DNA of 64,000 nt from Lachnospiraceae bacterium (GTDB taxonomy: Bacteria > Bacillota > Clostridia > Lachnospirales > Lachnospiraceae), in assembly GCA_910574885.1 (NCBI GenBank), contig CAJTDD010000006.1, positions 154,756 through 218,755 on the forward strand, written 5' to 3'. Within the stretch, counting starts at the first letter, position 1; each line of letters opens with the position of its first letter. Made by a program: the position numbers and the translations under genes. Below are positions 31,055 through 40,141 of the stretch, piece after piece. The notes below the pieces were generated by a model. The model ran no database searches, was not told the origin of the DNA, and saw only the letters and a list, made by a program, of their open reading frames with translations.

Positions 31055-32533
31055 TTATGCACCTCCCTCCAATGCTACCAGCCTATCAAATATCCCCTGT
31101 AGCTTTTCTTCCAGCTCAGCATCCGGCTTTTCCAGAGCATCCAGCCTGGCAAGTACGCCCTGCATGGCTTCATTTGCCTGTAAGGATAACTGCTCAAGCT
31201 CCTGTAACCGTTCTCGGTCCTCTTGGATATCATCCGCCAAATCAGAGTCCTTACGCTCCAATGCAGTAATGTTGTTATTAATGCCTTGTATCGTTGTCTG
31301 GACATCAGAAGCGCCCGATTCTAAGACCTGCACCTTGTCCCCCAGTACTGACACATCCTGCTTTGCAGTACGTACCGCTCCGGTCAAGGCGGATACACTG
31401 CCCCTTACTTCCTCTACGGATGCGGTAACATCCTTCTGTTTCTCAATGCTTTTCTGGAGTGCCGCCTGTTTCTCCGTCAGCGCCGCTATGGTATCGCCCA
31501 GGACAATCTTATCCTCTTCGGGATATACAAGGTTATACTCCCGTTTAGACACCATCATGTATTTGTCCAGCTTGTGCGGCGGCGACACCACACGGATCAT
31601 GTCCCCCAGCCTGATGCGGTCGATATCCACATCGACCAGATGGAGGTCAATCGCTGTCAGCTCTATCGTTGCAGACAGGTTCCGGGCATTCGATAGGTAC
31701 TCCTGCCCCTTCGCTTTTAAGTTCGCCGGTACTGTTACGTCTTCCCATGTCTTTGTGCCGACGATACGGCCGTACAGGGCGGTTGCCTCAGGGTCTTCCA
31801 GGTAATCCTTACCGCCGTTTACCGATTCGATAGTAAGCCGCTTGCCCTTTTCCCCGTATTCAGTCTCTTCTGCTTTCCCCAGCGGGATGAGGACGGTAAT
31901 TACGTCCGCCGCACTGATATGCTCAGTCAAATCTAAGATATTTTCCCCGAACCGGATTACCTGCCCGGACGTCCTGCCATAGCTTTCTAAGTAATCCAGA
32001 TACCGCGTATCGCCCTGCTTCCTTACCCGGAGATACCCGCCGTTGCTGTCCACCAGCTTATCCATGATGGTTTCCAGGGTGTTCGTATATTGGTTATCTT
32101 CCCTGGCGTCATAATTCATGGCCTGCTTCTCCACCGTCCCCAAAGCAAACCGCTTCCCTGCCTCAACCTGATTGTTATGCTGTGCGATCTTATCGCTTAG
32201 GTAAGATGCTGGTGTCAGGTCATGGTATGCTTTGGGTCGCTGGATACTGTCCAGTAGGTATGCAAGCGTCCCTTCGCAGGTGTATGTAACGGTATGGTAC
32301 ATATCGGCCTTGGAATCCAGCACACGGCCTTCATACAGCAATTCTCCACCATCGTAGACCTGCACCACTGAGCCCAGCTTACGGATATGGTCAATCCCCT
32401 GATGCATCGGCGGCAATGTAAATGTCAACTCCCCTGTCGCGTTTACCGCAAAACTCACCTTACCGGACAAGATTGGATTGCTTTCATCCCTCGGGTCATA
32501 TAAAAGTGTATTATCACAATAAATCTGGTACAT
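31055..32533 (-). CDS. Phage tail protein / tail-associated endopeptidase family (Tal-like)
   Basis: 492 residues. The N-terminal half matches the Gp37-like / prophage endopeptidase tail family: LSGKVSFAVNATGELTFTLP, GGELLYEGRVLDSKADMYHT, VTYTCEGTLAYLLDSIQRPK, VDIDRIRLGDMIRVVSPPHK. The C-terminal third is a coiled coil (about 365-490). It forms the tail tip hub that holds the fibres. Its stop codon overlaps the start of the next gene set by one base with the distal tail gene, so translation is coupled. Confidence 0.88.
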   Translation of the reverse strand: MYQIYCDNTLLYDPRDESNPILSGKVSFAVNATGELTFTLPPMHQGIDHIRKLGSVVQVYDGGELLYEGRVLDSKADMYHTVTYTCEGTLAYLLDSIQRPKAYHDLTPASYLSDKIAQHNNQVEAGKRFALGTVEKQAMNYDAREDNQYTNTLETIMDKLVDSNGGYLRVRKQGDTRYLDYLESYGRTSGQVIRFGENILDLTEHISAADVITVLIPLGKAEETEYGEKGKRLTIESVNGGKDYLEDPEATALYGRIVGTKTWEDVTVPANLKAKGQEYLSNARNLSATIELTAIDLHLVDVDIDRIRLGDMIRVVSPPHKLDKYMMVSKREYNLVYPEEDKIVLGDTIAALTEKQAALQKSIEKQKDVTASVEEVRGSVSALTGAVRTAKQDVSVLGDKVQVLESGASDVQTTIQGINNNITALERKDSDLADDIQEDRERLQELEQLSLQANEAMQGVLARLDALEKPDAELEEKLQGIFDRLVALEGGA

Positions 32534-33234
32534 TATAAACTTGCCCCCCTGTAATCAACGCTCACCTTCCCGTTTCCGCGGAAGGTGAGGAAATGCTCCC
32601 CTTCTCCTAACTGCAAATCCAGAAGTTTTGATCTGCCAGCCGGAAGATGATACGTCCGACCCCCATATTCAAGTGCCATGGCAATCGAACAATCCATCAC
32701 CGGAACGACCTTCTTCCGCCGTCCCGGTATCAATAAAGTCATACTCCCATTCACTTCCATATCCTTATAGTTCCGGATGATACCGCCAGGGAACGGAAAT
32801 ACATCCCACACCCAGGGCTCCAGACTGCTGAAACGCTCATACTTATACGGATCTGCTTCTAGGGTAATCAGATAATCACAAAATACATTATTTTCCTTAC
32901 TGGTTTCTACTAACGCAGTACCCGTATAATAAAATCCCTTGTCAGAGTCCAGTATCAGCTGCACTTCCTGCCCATGGAACAGGTTTTTAATATTTGAGGA
33001 GCGAAAAGCCCACATATGATAGTCATCCCTCTTGTCAAAACTTAAAACGATATTCCTCCATTCATATTGGACATCTGGGTTTAAGAACTTTGCAAGATTT
33101 AGCCGGTTACTAGACATAGGAATAGATACCGTTTCCATCTTCGGATCCGCGGGATCGATTTGTATCCCCAGAAGGTGAAGCCCCAGATCTTTGTATGTAT
33201 GGATATCATTTAAAAGCACTCCCTCTATTTTCAT
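32533..33234 (-). CDS. Distal tail protein (Dit)
   Basis: 233 residues. Contains VLLNDIHTYKDLGLHLLGIQ at the N-terminus, typical of Dit, and a C-terminal jelly-roll-like segment (LLDLQLGEGEHFLTFRGNGK-VSVDYRGASL). Dit hexamers join the tail tube to the tip hub. It overlaps the tape measure stop and the tail endopeptidase start by a few bases. Confidence 0.85.
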   Translation of the reverse strand: MKIEGVLLNDIHTYKDLGLHLLGIQIDPADPKMETVSIPMSSNRLNLAKFLNPDVQYEWRNIVLSFDKRDDYHMWAFRSSNIKNLFHGQEVQLILDSDKGFYYTGTALVETSKENNVFCDYLITLEADPYKYERFSSLEPWVWDVFPFPGGIIRNYKDMEVNGSMTLLIPGRRKKVVPVMDCSIAMALEYGGRTYHLPAGRSKLLDLQLGEGEHFLTFRGNGKVSVDYRGASL

Positions 33235-36200
33235 TTTAGATATCGTCCTTTCTTTTCCACGTTATTTCCAATATTTGCATCCACATAAGGCGTCGTCACT
33301 TCGGCAATTACCCGGCCGTCCGGCAGCACTAAGGTTGCTTTCGTCTGTACATATACGGGCAACACCTGCCTGTCTGCCGCCTGTCCCTGACTCCAGCCAT
33401 AAGATACGCAGTTTCCACCTGCCACCCCTGTCATTCCTTGCACTGCCTGCCTTTGCAGGGCATTCAGCGCCGAAACGGTTCCGTTTTCAATGGCTCCCGC
33501 CATCCATCCTACGCTGTCCAGGATACTGGATACATTTCCACCAATACCTTTGGCAATCCCAGAATCAAACATTTCACCAATCCACGCCCCGACTTTTGAT
33601 GGACTGTGGATATCCAGATTCTGTTTTGCCGCCTGGACAGCGGCATTTGCAACTTGTGCGGCCGCCGCGGCGATTCCATTCCGGCCGGAAAGAATCCCGT
33701 TCGCAATTCCCGCACTGAACATCTGCCCGGCAGAATAACCGGAACCGGACAGTCCATTTGCCGCCGACTTCGCAGCATTCATGACGGCAGTAACCGCAGA
33801 TTTAACCGTTCCCGTACCGGATTTGATTGAGGATGAAAGAGCCTGGATAAATTTTGTTCCTTCCTGCTTTGCCTTATCCGGCATTCTCCCAGAAGCCAAG
33901 CCGTTAATTGCCGCCATGGCTGCGGCTTTTGCTGCGTTGTGCACCTGCGGGCTGGACGAGGTGATGGAGCCCGCTAAGCCCCGCATAGCCTGCAGCCCGA
34001 CGTTGGAATATGAACCACTCAAATTTACATTTGATAAAGAACTTTCCGCTGATCCTGCGACCTGACTTGCAGCAGCAGAAACAGCTCCCGTCTGTCCACT
34101 CAACGAAGAACTTAGTTCCTGCCCTGCCTGAGTTCCTTCGTTGGAAAATGCATTGCCCATATTAGCAGCACCAATTCCTGCGTTTGCTTCCGTACCTATT
34201 AGCTGCGCTGCTGAAAATGCGCCCATGTCATTTACATTCAAGGTCGTAATCAGCCCATTCGCCGCATCTTGGGCATTCATGCTAAAAGCTGCCGGAACAT
34301 TTGCCATCTGTAATCCGTTATTTGCAGTATTGCCCATGTTCCAGGCGGCCTGATTGACCAATTCCCCATTAGAATCCATGGTTAACGCAAATGAATTTGT
34401 TGCCGCCGTGGCTACAGTTGCAGCAGAAGTTTGTGCATTAACGGTTGTACTCTCTACGCCCTGCGCATATTTCTGTCCCGCATTCCGGCCCTTCTCCTCC
34501 GCTTCACCTTCCCCATCATCAAATATTTCAGTAACTGCGTCCCACAGACTCGTCCCAATGCTCTTGATCCCGTCCACAATGGAAGACAGGATCTGCTTTC
34601 CGACGCTCAGCCAGTCCACGCTCAGAATCCCGTCCACAAAAGCTGAAAATATTTCAGGAATCATGGCGAGCAGCTGCGGGATTGCCTGAACAACACCGTT
34701 CACCAGTGCAAGCAATAACTGAATCCCAACTAAAATAATATTGGGCAGATTCTGCACGATCCCGGTCACAAGCGTCTGGATGATCACCGGTGCGGCAGAA
34801 ATCAGCATGGGAATCGCATTAATCAGCCCTTGTCCGAGTCCGGAAACCAGTTGTAGTCCGGCACTGATCAGTTGTGGAATATTCTGCAGTAACGACTGGA
34901 CAATCTTCAGTACCATCTGGAGCGCCATCGGCACCAGTGTCGGAAGCTGCTGCGCAATCCCCGTCACCAGGCTGGCAATGATCTGCACACCTCCCGAAAT
35001 AATGGCTGGAATGTTTGCCGTAATCGCCTGCAGGAGATTCTGGATCAATACCGCTCCCTGGGCGATCAACGCCGGCAGATTACTGGAAATCCCATTACAG
35101 AACTGTGTAATTACTTCTGGTCCTTTTTCCGCCGCTGTCTGTAGCAATTCCCCAATCTGATCGCCAAACTGCCCCTGGAGTAATCCCAGGCCCGCAACCA
35201 GTGCACCGGCAATCACACCAAATTTCAGCATACTGATAAATCCGGGGGCAAAGTTCCCAACGCTTTTCACTACTCCCTGAAATGCTTCCCCTACCGTGCC
35301 GCCCCAGGCTCCAAGATAAGAGCTCATGCCTGACAGCGCAGACGATATCCCCGGGAATTTGCTCTGCAGCGCCGGCCCAATCTTTCCAAATGCCTCGGTC
35401 ATTTTTCCAGATACTCCCGACAGGGCGTTCACCATCTTCCCGCCAGACCCCGTCTCCCACAACTCCTTCATCCCTTCCGGGATATCAGCAAGGGGAAGCA
35501 GGATTGCATCCTTTAGATTTCCCAAACTTTTTGCGGCAGTCTTCATATTGCTTCCCGTATGTTGAAATACTTCAGGAAGCCCTGTAATTCCCTTTTCTAC
35601 CGGCGCAATGACCTGCCCCAGCAGATCCACCGCATTTCCGACTTTGTCAATCCCGCCGCCCACGACAGGTAGCACGGCTCCGGCCGCGGCCATTCCCAAA
35701 ATCACGTTGCCGATCTGCTGCAGCTTCCCGGGATCCATGCTCTCGAGCTTCTCCTGGATCGTTCCCAGAATCCCGCCGACATTCTGCCATTTGCCCGACG
35801 CTTCGTCAAAAGCCACATTAGCCCCGACTAATTTATCCAGCAACAACCCGACCCCGTCCGTAACACTGGAAAACAGGGACGACAGGGACGGCAGTATGCC
35901 CGCCACAGTAGAAATCGCCGCCGTCAACTGCTGCAGACGCTTCGTACTTTCTTCGTACCCTTCATCATTTTCCTTCAATGTTGGGTTGATTCCGGTCAGA
36001 TTGAGCGCAAAGGCTCGGAACCCGCTGTTCAGGGAATCCAATGCTCCGGTCAGCGTCTTTCCCTTCATGGCCAGCGACATGCCTTTCATGGCCGCCGTCA
36101 TGCCGTTGACCCCGTCCGTGCCCTCTTCAATCCCCTCGGCCAGCTTATCCATAGCGTCCTTTGCCGGAATTGCTCCATCAGAAATCATATCCCGGATTTC

Positions 36201-36761
36201 ATCCGTAGTCTTACCATACTGATTCCCCAGGATCTTCAAAGCCTGAATCCCGTTGTCACTGAGCATGTTGACATCTTCCATGCTCAGACGTCCCGCCGTG
36301 GATATCTTGGCAAAATTCTCCGCTACATTGGTAAGATTCTCCGACGTGCCTCCAAAACCTGCGACTGCGTCCGTGATGGCCTGCATATATTTCGTGGTAT
36401 CCTGGGCATTCACACCCATACCCACCAGCTTCTTGCCCGCTGTCAGAAATGCTTCCTGCGAAAATGTAGAAGCCTTTGCAATGGAAAGCAGACTGTCATA
36501 CAGCTCATTGGCCGCTGACTTTCCACCCAGCATTTTTTCAAATACGACCATTGTACTCTCATAGAGCTTCGTAAAATCTATGGTTGTTTTGGCCGCAGCG
36601 GCCCCCACTCCGGTTACTGCAGCCGTCACCGGCAGAAACGACTTCCCAAGGGCAGACACCTGGCTCCCGGCTCCCTTGACCAGGTTCCCGATAGCAGAAA
36701 GTCCTCTATTAAAACCGTCTGTATTGATCTTCGTGTCAAAATTCAAATACCCGTCAGCCAT
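33231..36761 (-). CDS. Tail tape measure protein
   Basis: 1176 residues from the ATG at 36761 (MADGYLNFDTKINTDGFNRG), after AAAGGAAGG; an ATG 27 bp upstream overlaps that site. A coiled N-terminal region includes the family phrases LGKSFLPVTAAVTGVGAAAA and GGTSENLTNVAENFAKISTA, then SMEDVNMLSDNGIQALKILG. The centre is a long hydrophobic repeat region (for example LQAITANIPAIISGGVQIIA). The C-terminus has Ala/Ser-rich segments and HSPSKVGAWIGEMFDSGIAK. The length would set a tail of roughly 170-180 nm by the usual rule of 1.5 angstroms per residue. Confidence 0.95.
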   Translation of the reverse strand: MADGYLNFDTKINTDGFNRGLSAIGNLVKGAGSQVSALGKSFLPVTAAVTGVGAAAAKTTIDFTKLYESTMVVFEKMLGGKSAANELYDSLLSIAKASTFSQEAFLTAGKKLVGMGVNAQDTTKYMQAITDAVAGFGGTSENLTNVAENFAKISTAGRLSMEDVNMLSDNGIQALKILGNQYGKTTDEIRDMISDGAIPAKDAMDKLAEGIEEGTDGVNGMTAAMKGMSLAMKGKTLTGALDSLNSGFRAFALNLTGINPTLKENDEGYEESTKRLQQLTAAISTVAGILPSLSSLFSSVTDGVGLLLDKLVGANVAFDEASGKWQNVGGILGTIQEKLESMDPGKLQQIGNVILGMAAAGAVLPVVGGGIDKVGNAVDLLGQVIAPVEKGITGLPEVFQHTGSNMKTAAKSLGNLKDAILLPLADIPEGMKELWETGSGGKMVNALSGVSGKMTEAFGKIGPALQSKFPGISSALSGMSSYLGAWGGTVGEAFQGVVKSVGNFAPGFISMLKFGVIAGALVAGLGLLQGQFGDQIGELLQTAAEKGPEVITQFCNGISSNLPALIAQGAVLIQNLLQAITANIPAIISGGVQIIASLVTGIAQQLPTLVPMALQMVLKIVQSLLQNIPQLISAGLQLVSGLGQGLINAIPMLISAAPVIIQTLVTGIVQNLPNIILVGIQLLLALVNGVVQAIPQLLAMIPEIFSAFVDGILSVDWLSVGKQILSSIVDGIKSIGTSLWDAVTEIFDDGEGEAEEKGRNAGQKYAQGVESTTVNAQTSAATVATAATNSFALTMDSNGELVNQAAWNMGNTANNGLQMANVPAAFSMNAQDAANGLITTLNVNDMGAFSAAQLIGTEANAGIGAANMGNAFSNEGTQAGQELSSSLSGQTGAVSAAASQVAGSAESSLSNVNLSGSYSNVGLQAMRGLAGSITSSSPQVHNAAKAAAMAAINGLASGRMPDKAKQEGTKFIQALSSSIKSGTGTVKSAVTAVMNAAKSAANGLSGSGYSAGQMFSAGIANGILSGRNGIAAAAAQVANAAVQAAKQNLDIHSPSKVGAWIGEMFDSGIAKGIGGNVSSILDSVGWMAGAIENGTVSALNALQRQAVQGMTGVAGGNCVSYGWSQGQAADRQVLPVYVQTKATLVLPDGRVIAEVTTPYVDANIGNNVEKKGRYLK

Positions 36762-36809
36762 ACAAACCTTCCTTTCGTCAGACCGCACGGCTCACAGGCT
36801 CACAAATGC

Positions 36810-36971
36810 TTAGATCTTCACTTCTATTGTCTTCTTACACTGTCTGCACCAGACATAAATCCCCTGGCAGTTTGCCGTATTATTGTAAATCAGCAGATTT
36901 TTACCGCAATGCGGACAGACATACCACTTTTTTTCCATCGGGATACGTGGCAGTTGAAATTCCATCATCAT
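36810..36971 (-). CDS. Small zinc-ribbon phage protein (Com/KTR-like)
   Basis: Up to 53 residues, beginning at one of three consecutive ATG codons overlapping the stop of the upstream gene. The four-cysteine set CPHC and CRQC with a Cys between (YVCPHCGKNLLIYNNTANCQ) predicts a zinc ribbon. The phrase WCRQCKKTIEVKI resembles the Com translational regulator and cysteine-rich KTR proteins. It lies just before the tape measure gene, a place where a small RNA- or DNA-binding protein could adjust expression. Function is inferred. Confidence 0.7.
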   Translation of the reverse strand: MMMEFQLPRIPMEKKWYVCPHCGKNLLIYNNTANCQGIYVWCRQCKKTIEVKI

Positions 36972-37564
36972 CCAAACACATCCCCTATCTGATAATCATT
37001 CAGTTTCCGCTGAGGATTCCTGATCGCAATCTTTTTCCGTATCTTTTTGATCCTTTCTCGCTCTTCCTTATTTTTGACTGTTGCCAGGTCAACCGTCCTG
37101 TAGTGGATACGTTCCTTAATCTCCGTATCATCCGGAAGCCCCCAGAACAATACGAGGAATTTCCACCAGTGCATATATGGGATGGTCTCAATGTCAATTC
37201 CATATACCTCCATAAACGCACTGTAAATACAAATGGCGTCCTGTCTGAAAGAGAACGCCTCCACCGAAGAGCCTACCCCGCCATCCAGGTCGTCCTCCCA
37301 TTCTTCCCCTGTGCGTCTTTCCCCCTCTTGATAAATCTCTTCCGCACAAAGGAATCTCTGCAAAGCGGTAATGGACGCCGCAACATCCTCCGGCCGGTCA
37401 TCTACATACCATTCCAAGATCATTTGCAGTATCCTTACGTCAAGCTGTTCTGAATTCCTCAGCAGTTCCGTGAATTTTATCCATTCACGGAAATCCGTCA
37501 CGATCCTGTACTCCTTCCCGTCTACTTCTACCGTTTCCGGGAAAGGGTCAAACAGAACATTCAT
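36968..37564 (-). CDS. Phage Gp15 family protein (tail assembly)
   Basis: 198 residues. Features of Gp15: MNVLFDPFPETVEVDGKEYR, FREWIKFTELL, an acidic EEWEDDLDGG segment, and the aromatic SAFMEVYGIDIETIPYMHWW. The C-terminus is basic. Gp15 genes sit between the tail tube and tape measure genes and probably act as tail assembly chaperones, the position seen here. Confidence 0.88.
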   Translation of the reverse strand: MNVLFDPFPETVEVDGKEYRIVTDFREWIKFTELLRNSEQLDVRILQMILEWYVDDRPEDVAASITALQRFLCAEEIYQEGERRTGEEWEDDLDGGVGSSVEAFSFRQDAICIYSAFMEVYGIDIETIPYMHWWKFLVLFWGLPDDTEIKERIHYRTVDLATVKNKEERERIKKIRKKIAIRNPQRKLNDYQIGDVFG

Positions 37565-37568
37565 CCCA

Positions 37569-37955
37569 TCATCCCCTGTTTCTGCGTTTCTTCTTCTGAC
37601 CGTTCCTTCCCTGCGTTCGGTTTCCAGACTTATTTACCTGGTATCTCTCGACCCGGCCATAAAATCGTTCATCTTCCTTAAACCGGAAATCCGCCAGTTT
37701 TTCAGAGGCGTCAATCCTAAGTTCCAGACTGTTCGACCCGAACATCTTACTGCTGGCCCCGTCCCCCATAAACGAATCAAAGAACTTATCATAAATCGCA
37801 ATCTGCGCCTTAATGATTTCTGATGTACGGCCAGTTTTCGGCAGATTCTTCACATCCTCCTGCATTTCTTCATATGCATTCTCAATGGATTCCAGCGTAT
37901 CCACATCCGTAAAATCCAATTCTATTTCAAATTCCCCATATCTAAAAAGGCTCAT
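37569..37955 (-). CDS. Tail assembly chaperone-like protein (DUF6673-type)
   Basis: 128 residues, beginning MSLFRYGEFEIELDFTDVDT with a helical middle (IENAYEEMQEDVKNLPKTGR) and a basic tail (GRNGQKKKRRNRG). In this gene order, directly after the tail tube gene and before Gp15, such proteins serve as tail assembly chaperones. No frameshift overlap with the next gene is evident: the two frames are separated by 4 bp. Confidence 0.75.
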   Translation of the reverse strand: MSLFRYGEFEIELDFTDVDTLESIENAYEEMQEDVKNLPKTGRTSEIIKAQIAIYDKFFDSFMGDGASSKMFGSNSLELRIDASEKLADFRFKEDERFYGRVERYQVNKSGNRTQGRNGQKKKRRNRG

Positions 37956-38014
37956 AGGCTCTTATCCTCCAATCCGATAAGGGACTGCCCATTTACCAGG
38001 CAGCCCCGTACTCT

Positions 38015-38542
38015 CTACTCCGCCAACCCTGTCAACCCATTGGAACTCTCTTCCGTGAATTCACACGTTTTCCACTTGTCCGCACTGGTCGCAGACCCTT
38101 TGACAATCTCCCCCGCTGCTTTCAGGGTACCAGAATAGATCAAAGCGTCCGTTCCGTCACCCGAGGAATCCGGGATTACGCTGTAGACCCGCTTCCGTGC
38201 CTTACAGGATCCGTCCTGGTTTGTTTCAAACAGATCTACCGTAACAATTTCCACCTGTGCCTCAGTTCCTACGATCTCATCGTCCGATATCTCGGCCAGC
38301 CTTGCGTGCACCGGGGTGCCGGTGTGCCGGTCAAACTCGTAACTGACGCCGGTAGCATACCCAACCACATCCGACCTCTCCGTAGGCTCATCCACATACT
38401 GCCTAGAGTATTCCTTTGACTCCTTGGCCTCAGACAGGGATGTAAACTCCGACATCCGGGTATAAGTATTGCCGTCTGTCTTCATAAAGGACAGCCTCTT
38501 ATGCCGCCCCACCAGTTTCCTTGCTGCTTCATTCGCCATCAT
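38015..38542 (-). CDS. Major tail (tube) protein
   Basis: 175 residues. Contains SFMKTDGNTYTRMSEFTSLS, VDEPTERSDVVGYATGVSYE and GTLKAAGEIVKGSATSADKW, in line with the beta-rich tail tube family of Clostridia siphophages (DUF4355-distinct, XkdM-like). It follows the tail terminator gene and precedes the chaperone genes, the conserved order. Confidence 0.8.
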   Translation of the reverse strand: MMANEAARKLVGRHKRLSFMKTDGNTYTRMSEFTSLSEAKESKEYSRQYVDEPTERSDVVGYATGVSYEFDRHTGTPVHARLAEISDDEIVGTEAQVEIVTVDLFETNQDGSCKARKRVYSVIPDSSGDGTDALIYSGTLKAAGEIVKGSATSADKWKTCEFTEESSNGLTGLAE

Positions 38543-38557
38543 TCATCTTCCTCTCTA

Positions 38558-38974
38558 TTATTCATAAATCAGCCTGCAGATAATCTGATACCTTCCTAAA
38601 TCTGCTTCTGTCGAAAATAAGTAACCACTCTGCATAACTTCTACCCGGACCGGCATATGCCCTTCCAATTCCGGGTAAATGTCCAACATGTTATTCTCTT
38701 CTATCCACTCCTCCAGGAACTGATAGAATCCACTGTTTGCAATCCCCGTTCGTGCGTCCCCGTCATATGCCTTTTTGGATGTCAAGGCAAACTGGAACTG
38801 CTTCAGACATCCCCCATCCGCATATTTCTTATAGATTGGATCCCCGCCGATTGGGTCTATGGAGTAGGCCATTTCATCAGGAAGGTAATCTATGTTCACC
38901 TTACCGTCCCCTAGAAAATCACAAGTCAATATATAGTTCCGGATACTTTCTATAATCGGCTTAACCGCCCGCAA
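38558..38974 (-). CDS. Phage tail terminator / minor structural protein
   Basis: 138 residues. Begins MRAVKPIIESIRNYILTCDF and has the phrase YSIDPIGGDPIYKKYADGGC, LKQFQFALTSKKAYDGDART; the last part is beta-rich (HMPVRVEVMQSGYLFSTEAD). In this family (minor capsid protein from bacteriophage / tail terminator) the protein caps the tail tube. It overlaps the gene upstream by 14 bp, showing coupled translation. Confidence 0.78.
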   Translation of the reverse strand: MRAVKPIIESIRNYILTCDFLGDGKVNIDYLPDEMAYSIDPIGGDPIYKKYADGGCLKQFQFALTSKKAYDGDARTGIANSGFYQFLEEWIEENNMLDIYPELEGHMPVRVEVMQSGYLFSTEADLGRYQIICRLIYE

Positions 38975-39344
38975 TCCGCATCGCCCCCTTTAAGATCGGC
39001 TCTTTCCTGGTGGCCTTCATCCGCTCGAACCACCTTGCTTTTTCTTTGTGTTCGTAATACTGCCGCCTTGCATATGGCACCAGATACTGGATTTCCCCAC
39101 TTCCGATGACGGTCCCAAGCGTGGCCGACTTTACCATTGCACCAGTCAGACGTGGCGTCATCGGGTTCATGTACCGCAGGCACTCTGAGTCAACGAATTC
39201 CTGTGCCCGGGTGAATGCTGCCTTTTTCTTCGGTGCAAAATCCGGCGCCCACCGAAGCCTTGCAGTAACACTACCGTTCGGGGTTGCGACCGTGTAAACA
39301 TATCCCCTGGGAGTCGCTACAACAATATTTCTTTTCTGTGCCAT
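38961..39344 (-). CDS. Minor capsid / head-tail joining protein
   Basis: 127 residues, basic. Contains YTVATPNGSVTARLRWAPDF and RYMNPMTPRLTGAMVKSATL, typical of the Phage_min_cap family (HK97 gp10-like neck protein). It overlaps the downstream terminator gene. The likely role is at the head-tail interface. Confidence 0.78.
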   Translation of the reverse strand: MAQKRNIVVATPRGYVYTVATPNGSVTARLRWAPDFAPKKKAAFTRAQEFVDSECLRYMNPMTPRLTGAMVKSATLGTVIGSGEIQYLVPYARRQYYEHKEKARWFERMKATRKEPILKGAMRIAGG

Positions 39345-39749
39345 TTACACGCCTCCTACCCTCCAGTGCGGCAGCCCGCCGAAACGGTTGTCTGACCAGG
39401 ACATAACAGTACAATACTGCACGCCTTGGCCTGCCAGGTCAGCGGGCTTTTCGATTTCAAGTTCGCAGATTCCCCGGACGATCACGTCACCCTTCCGCAG
39501 TGTCCAGCTTTCCGGTTCCCCTTCCAGGGAGAGGAATTCACTTTCCGGAACATAGCTTTTCTGGCAGCCCACCGTTTCCGGGATACGGATCTTGAAGATA
39601 TCGGCGCCATTCAGTCCCTTGTCCCCGACCTCCACCTTGTGGTCTACGAAGAAATGCACGCCTTCCAACACAGTCCTGTACCATTCATCCAGCCGGGCAT
39701 CCTTATTTGTCCTGTGGTTATAAAGGGTGATATCCGCATTGGTGATCAT
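39345..39749 (-). CDS. Head closure protein (minor capsid type)
   Basis: 134 residues. Contains ITNADITLYNHRTNKDARLD, EWYRTVLEGVHFFVDHKVEV and DVIVRGICELEIEKPADLAG; the C-terminal GGLPHWRVGGV is a family hallmark of minor capsid protein from Clostridia phages. It overlaps the preceding connector gene by 4 bp (ATGA-type). Confidence 0.78.
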   Translation of the reverse strand: MITNADITLYNHRTNKDARLDEWYRTVLEGVHFFVDHKVEVGDKGLNGADIFKIRIPETVGCQKSYVPESEFLSLEGEPESWTLRKGDVIVRGICELEIEKPADLAGQGVQYCTVMSWSDNRFGGLPHWRVGGV

Positions 39750-40132
39750 AATTCACACACCCCCATATCCAACAGCCCTGTTGGTTCTAAGAATACTTCC
39801 GCCGCTTGATACACTTTTTTATGAATGACTCCCTCTGCTGTATCGCCATCCGTCTGCTCCTGCGCATACGATACCGAATACCCGTCATTATTTTCAGAAG
39901 CTACATTTCTCCCTCCATGCTGCTTCCTCCGGTTATCATCTTCGCAAAGCAGATCGCACACCGCACAAACCGCCATCTTTACTTCATCCATATCACAATT
40001 AGAATCTGCACGCCCGAAGGTAATCCTACGGACGTGCGCACAAGCCTTCACGATCTGTCTGCAAAATTCCTTTTTCGTCAAGATTCCACCATATTTTTCC
40101 GCATAATAGGAATAAGTTACATATTTATTCAT
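39746..40132 (-). CDS. Head-tail connector (Gp6-like adaptor)
   Basis: 128 residues. Helical N-terminus (YVTYSYYAEKYGGILTKKEF, then RQIVKACAHVRRITFGRADS) with two helices and a C-terminal segment (VIHKKVYQAAEVFLEPTGLL) fits the small helical adaptor proteins that follow the capsid gene and dock under the portal. It starts 9 bp after the capsid stop. Confidence 0.75.
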   Translation of the reverse strand: MNKYVTYSYYAEKYGGILTKKEFCRQIVKACAHVRRITFGRADSNCDMDEVKMAVCAVCDLLCEDDNRRKQHGGRNVASENNDGYSVSYAQEQTDGDTAEGVIHKKVYQAAEVFLEPTGLLDMGVCEL

Positions 40133-40141
40133 ATCTGCTCC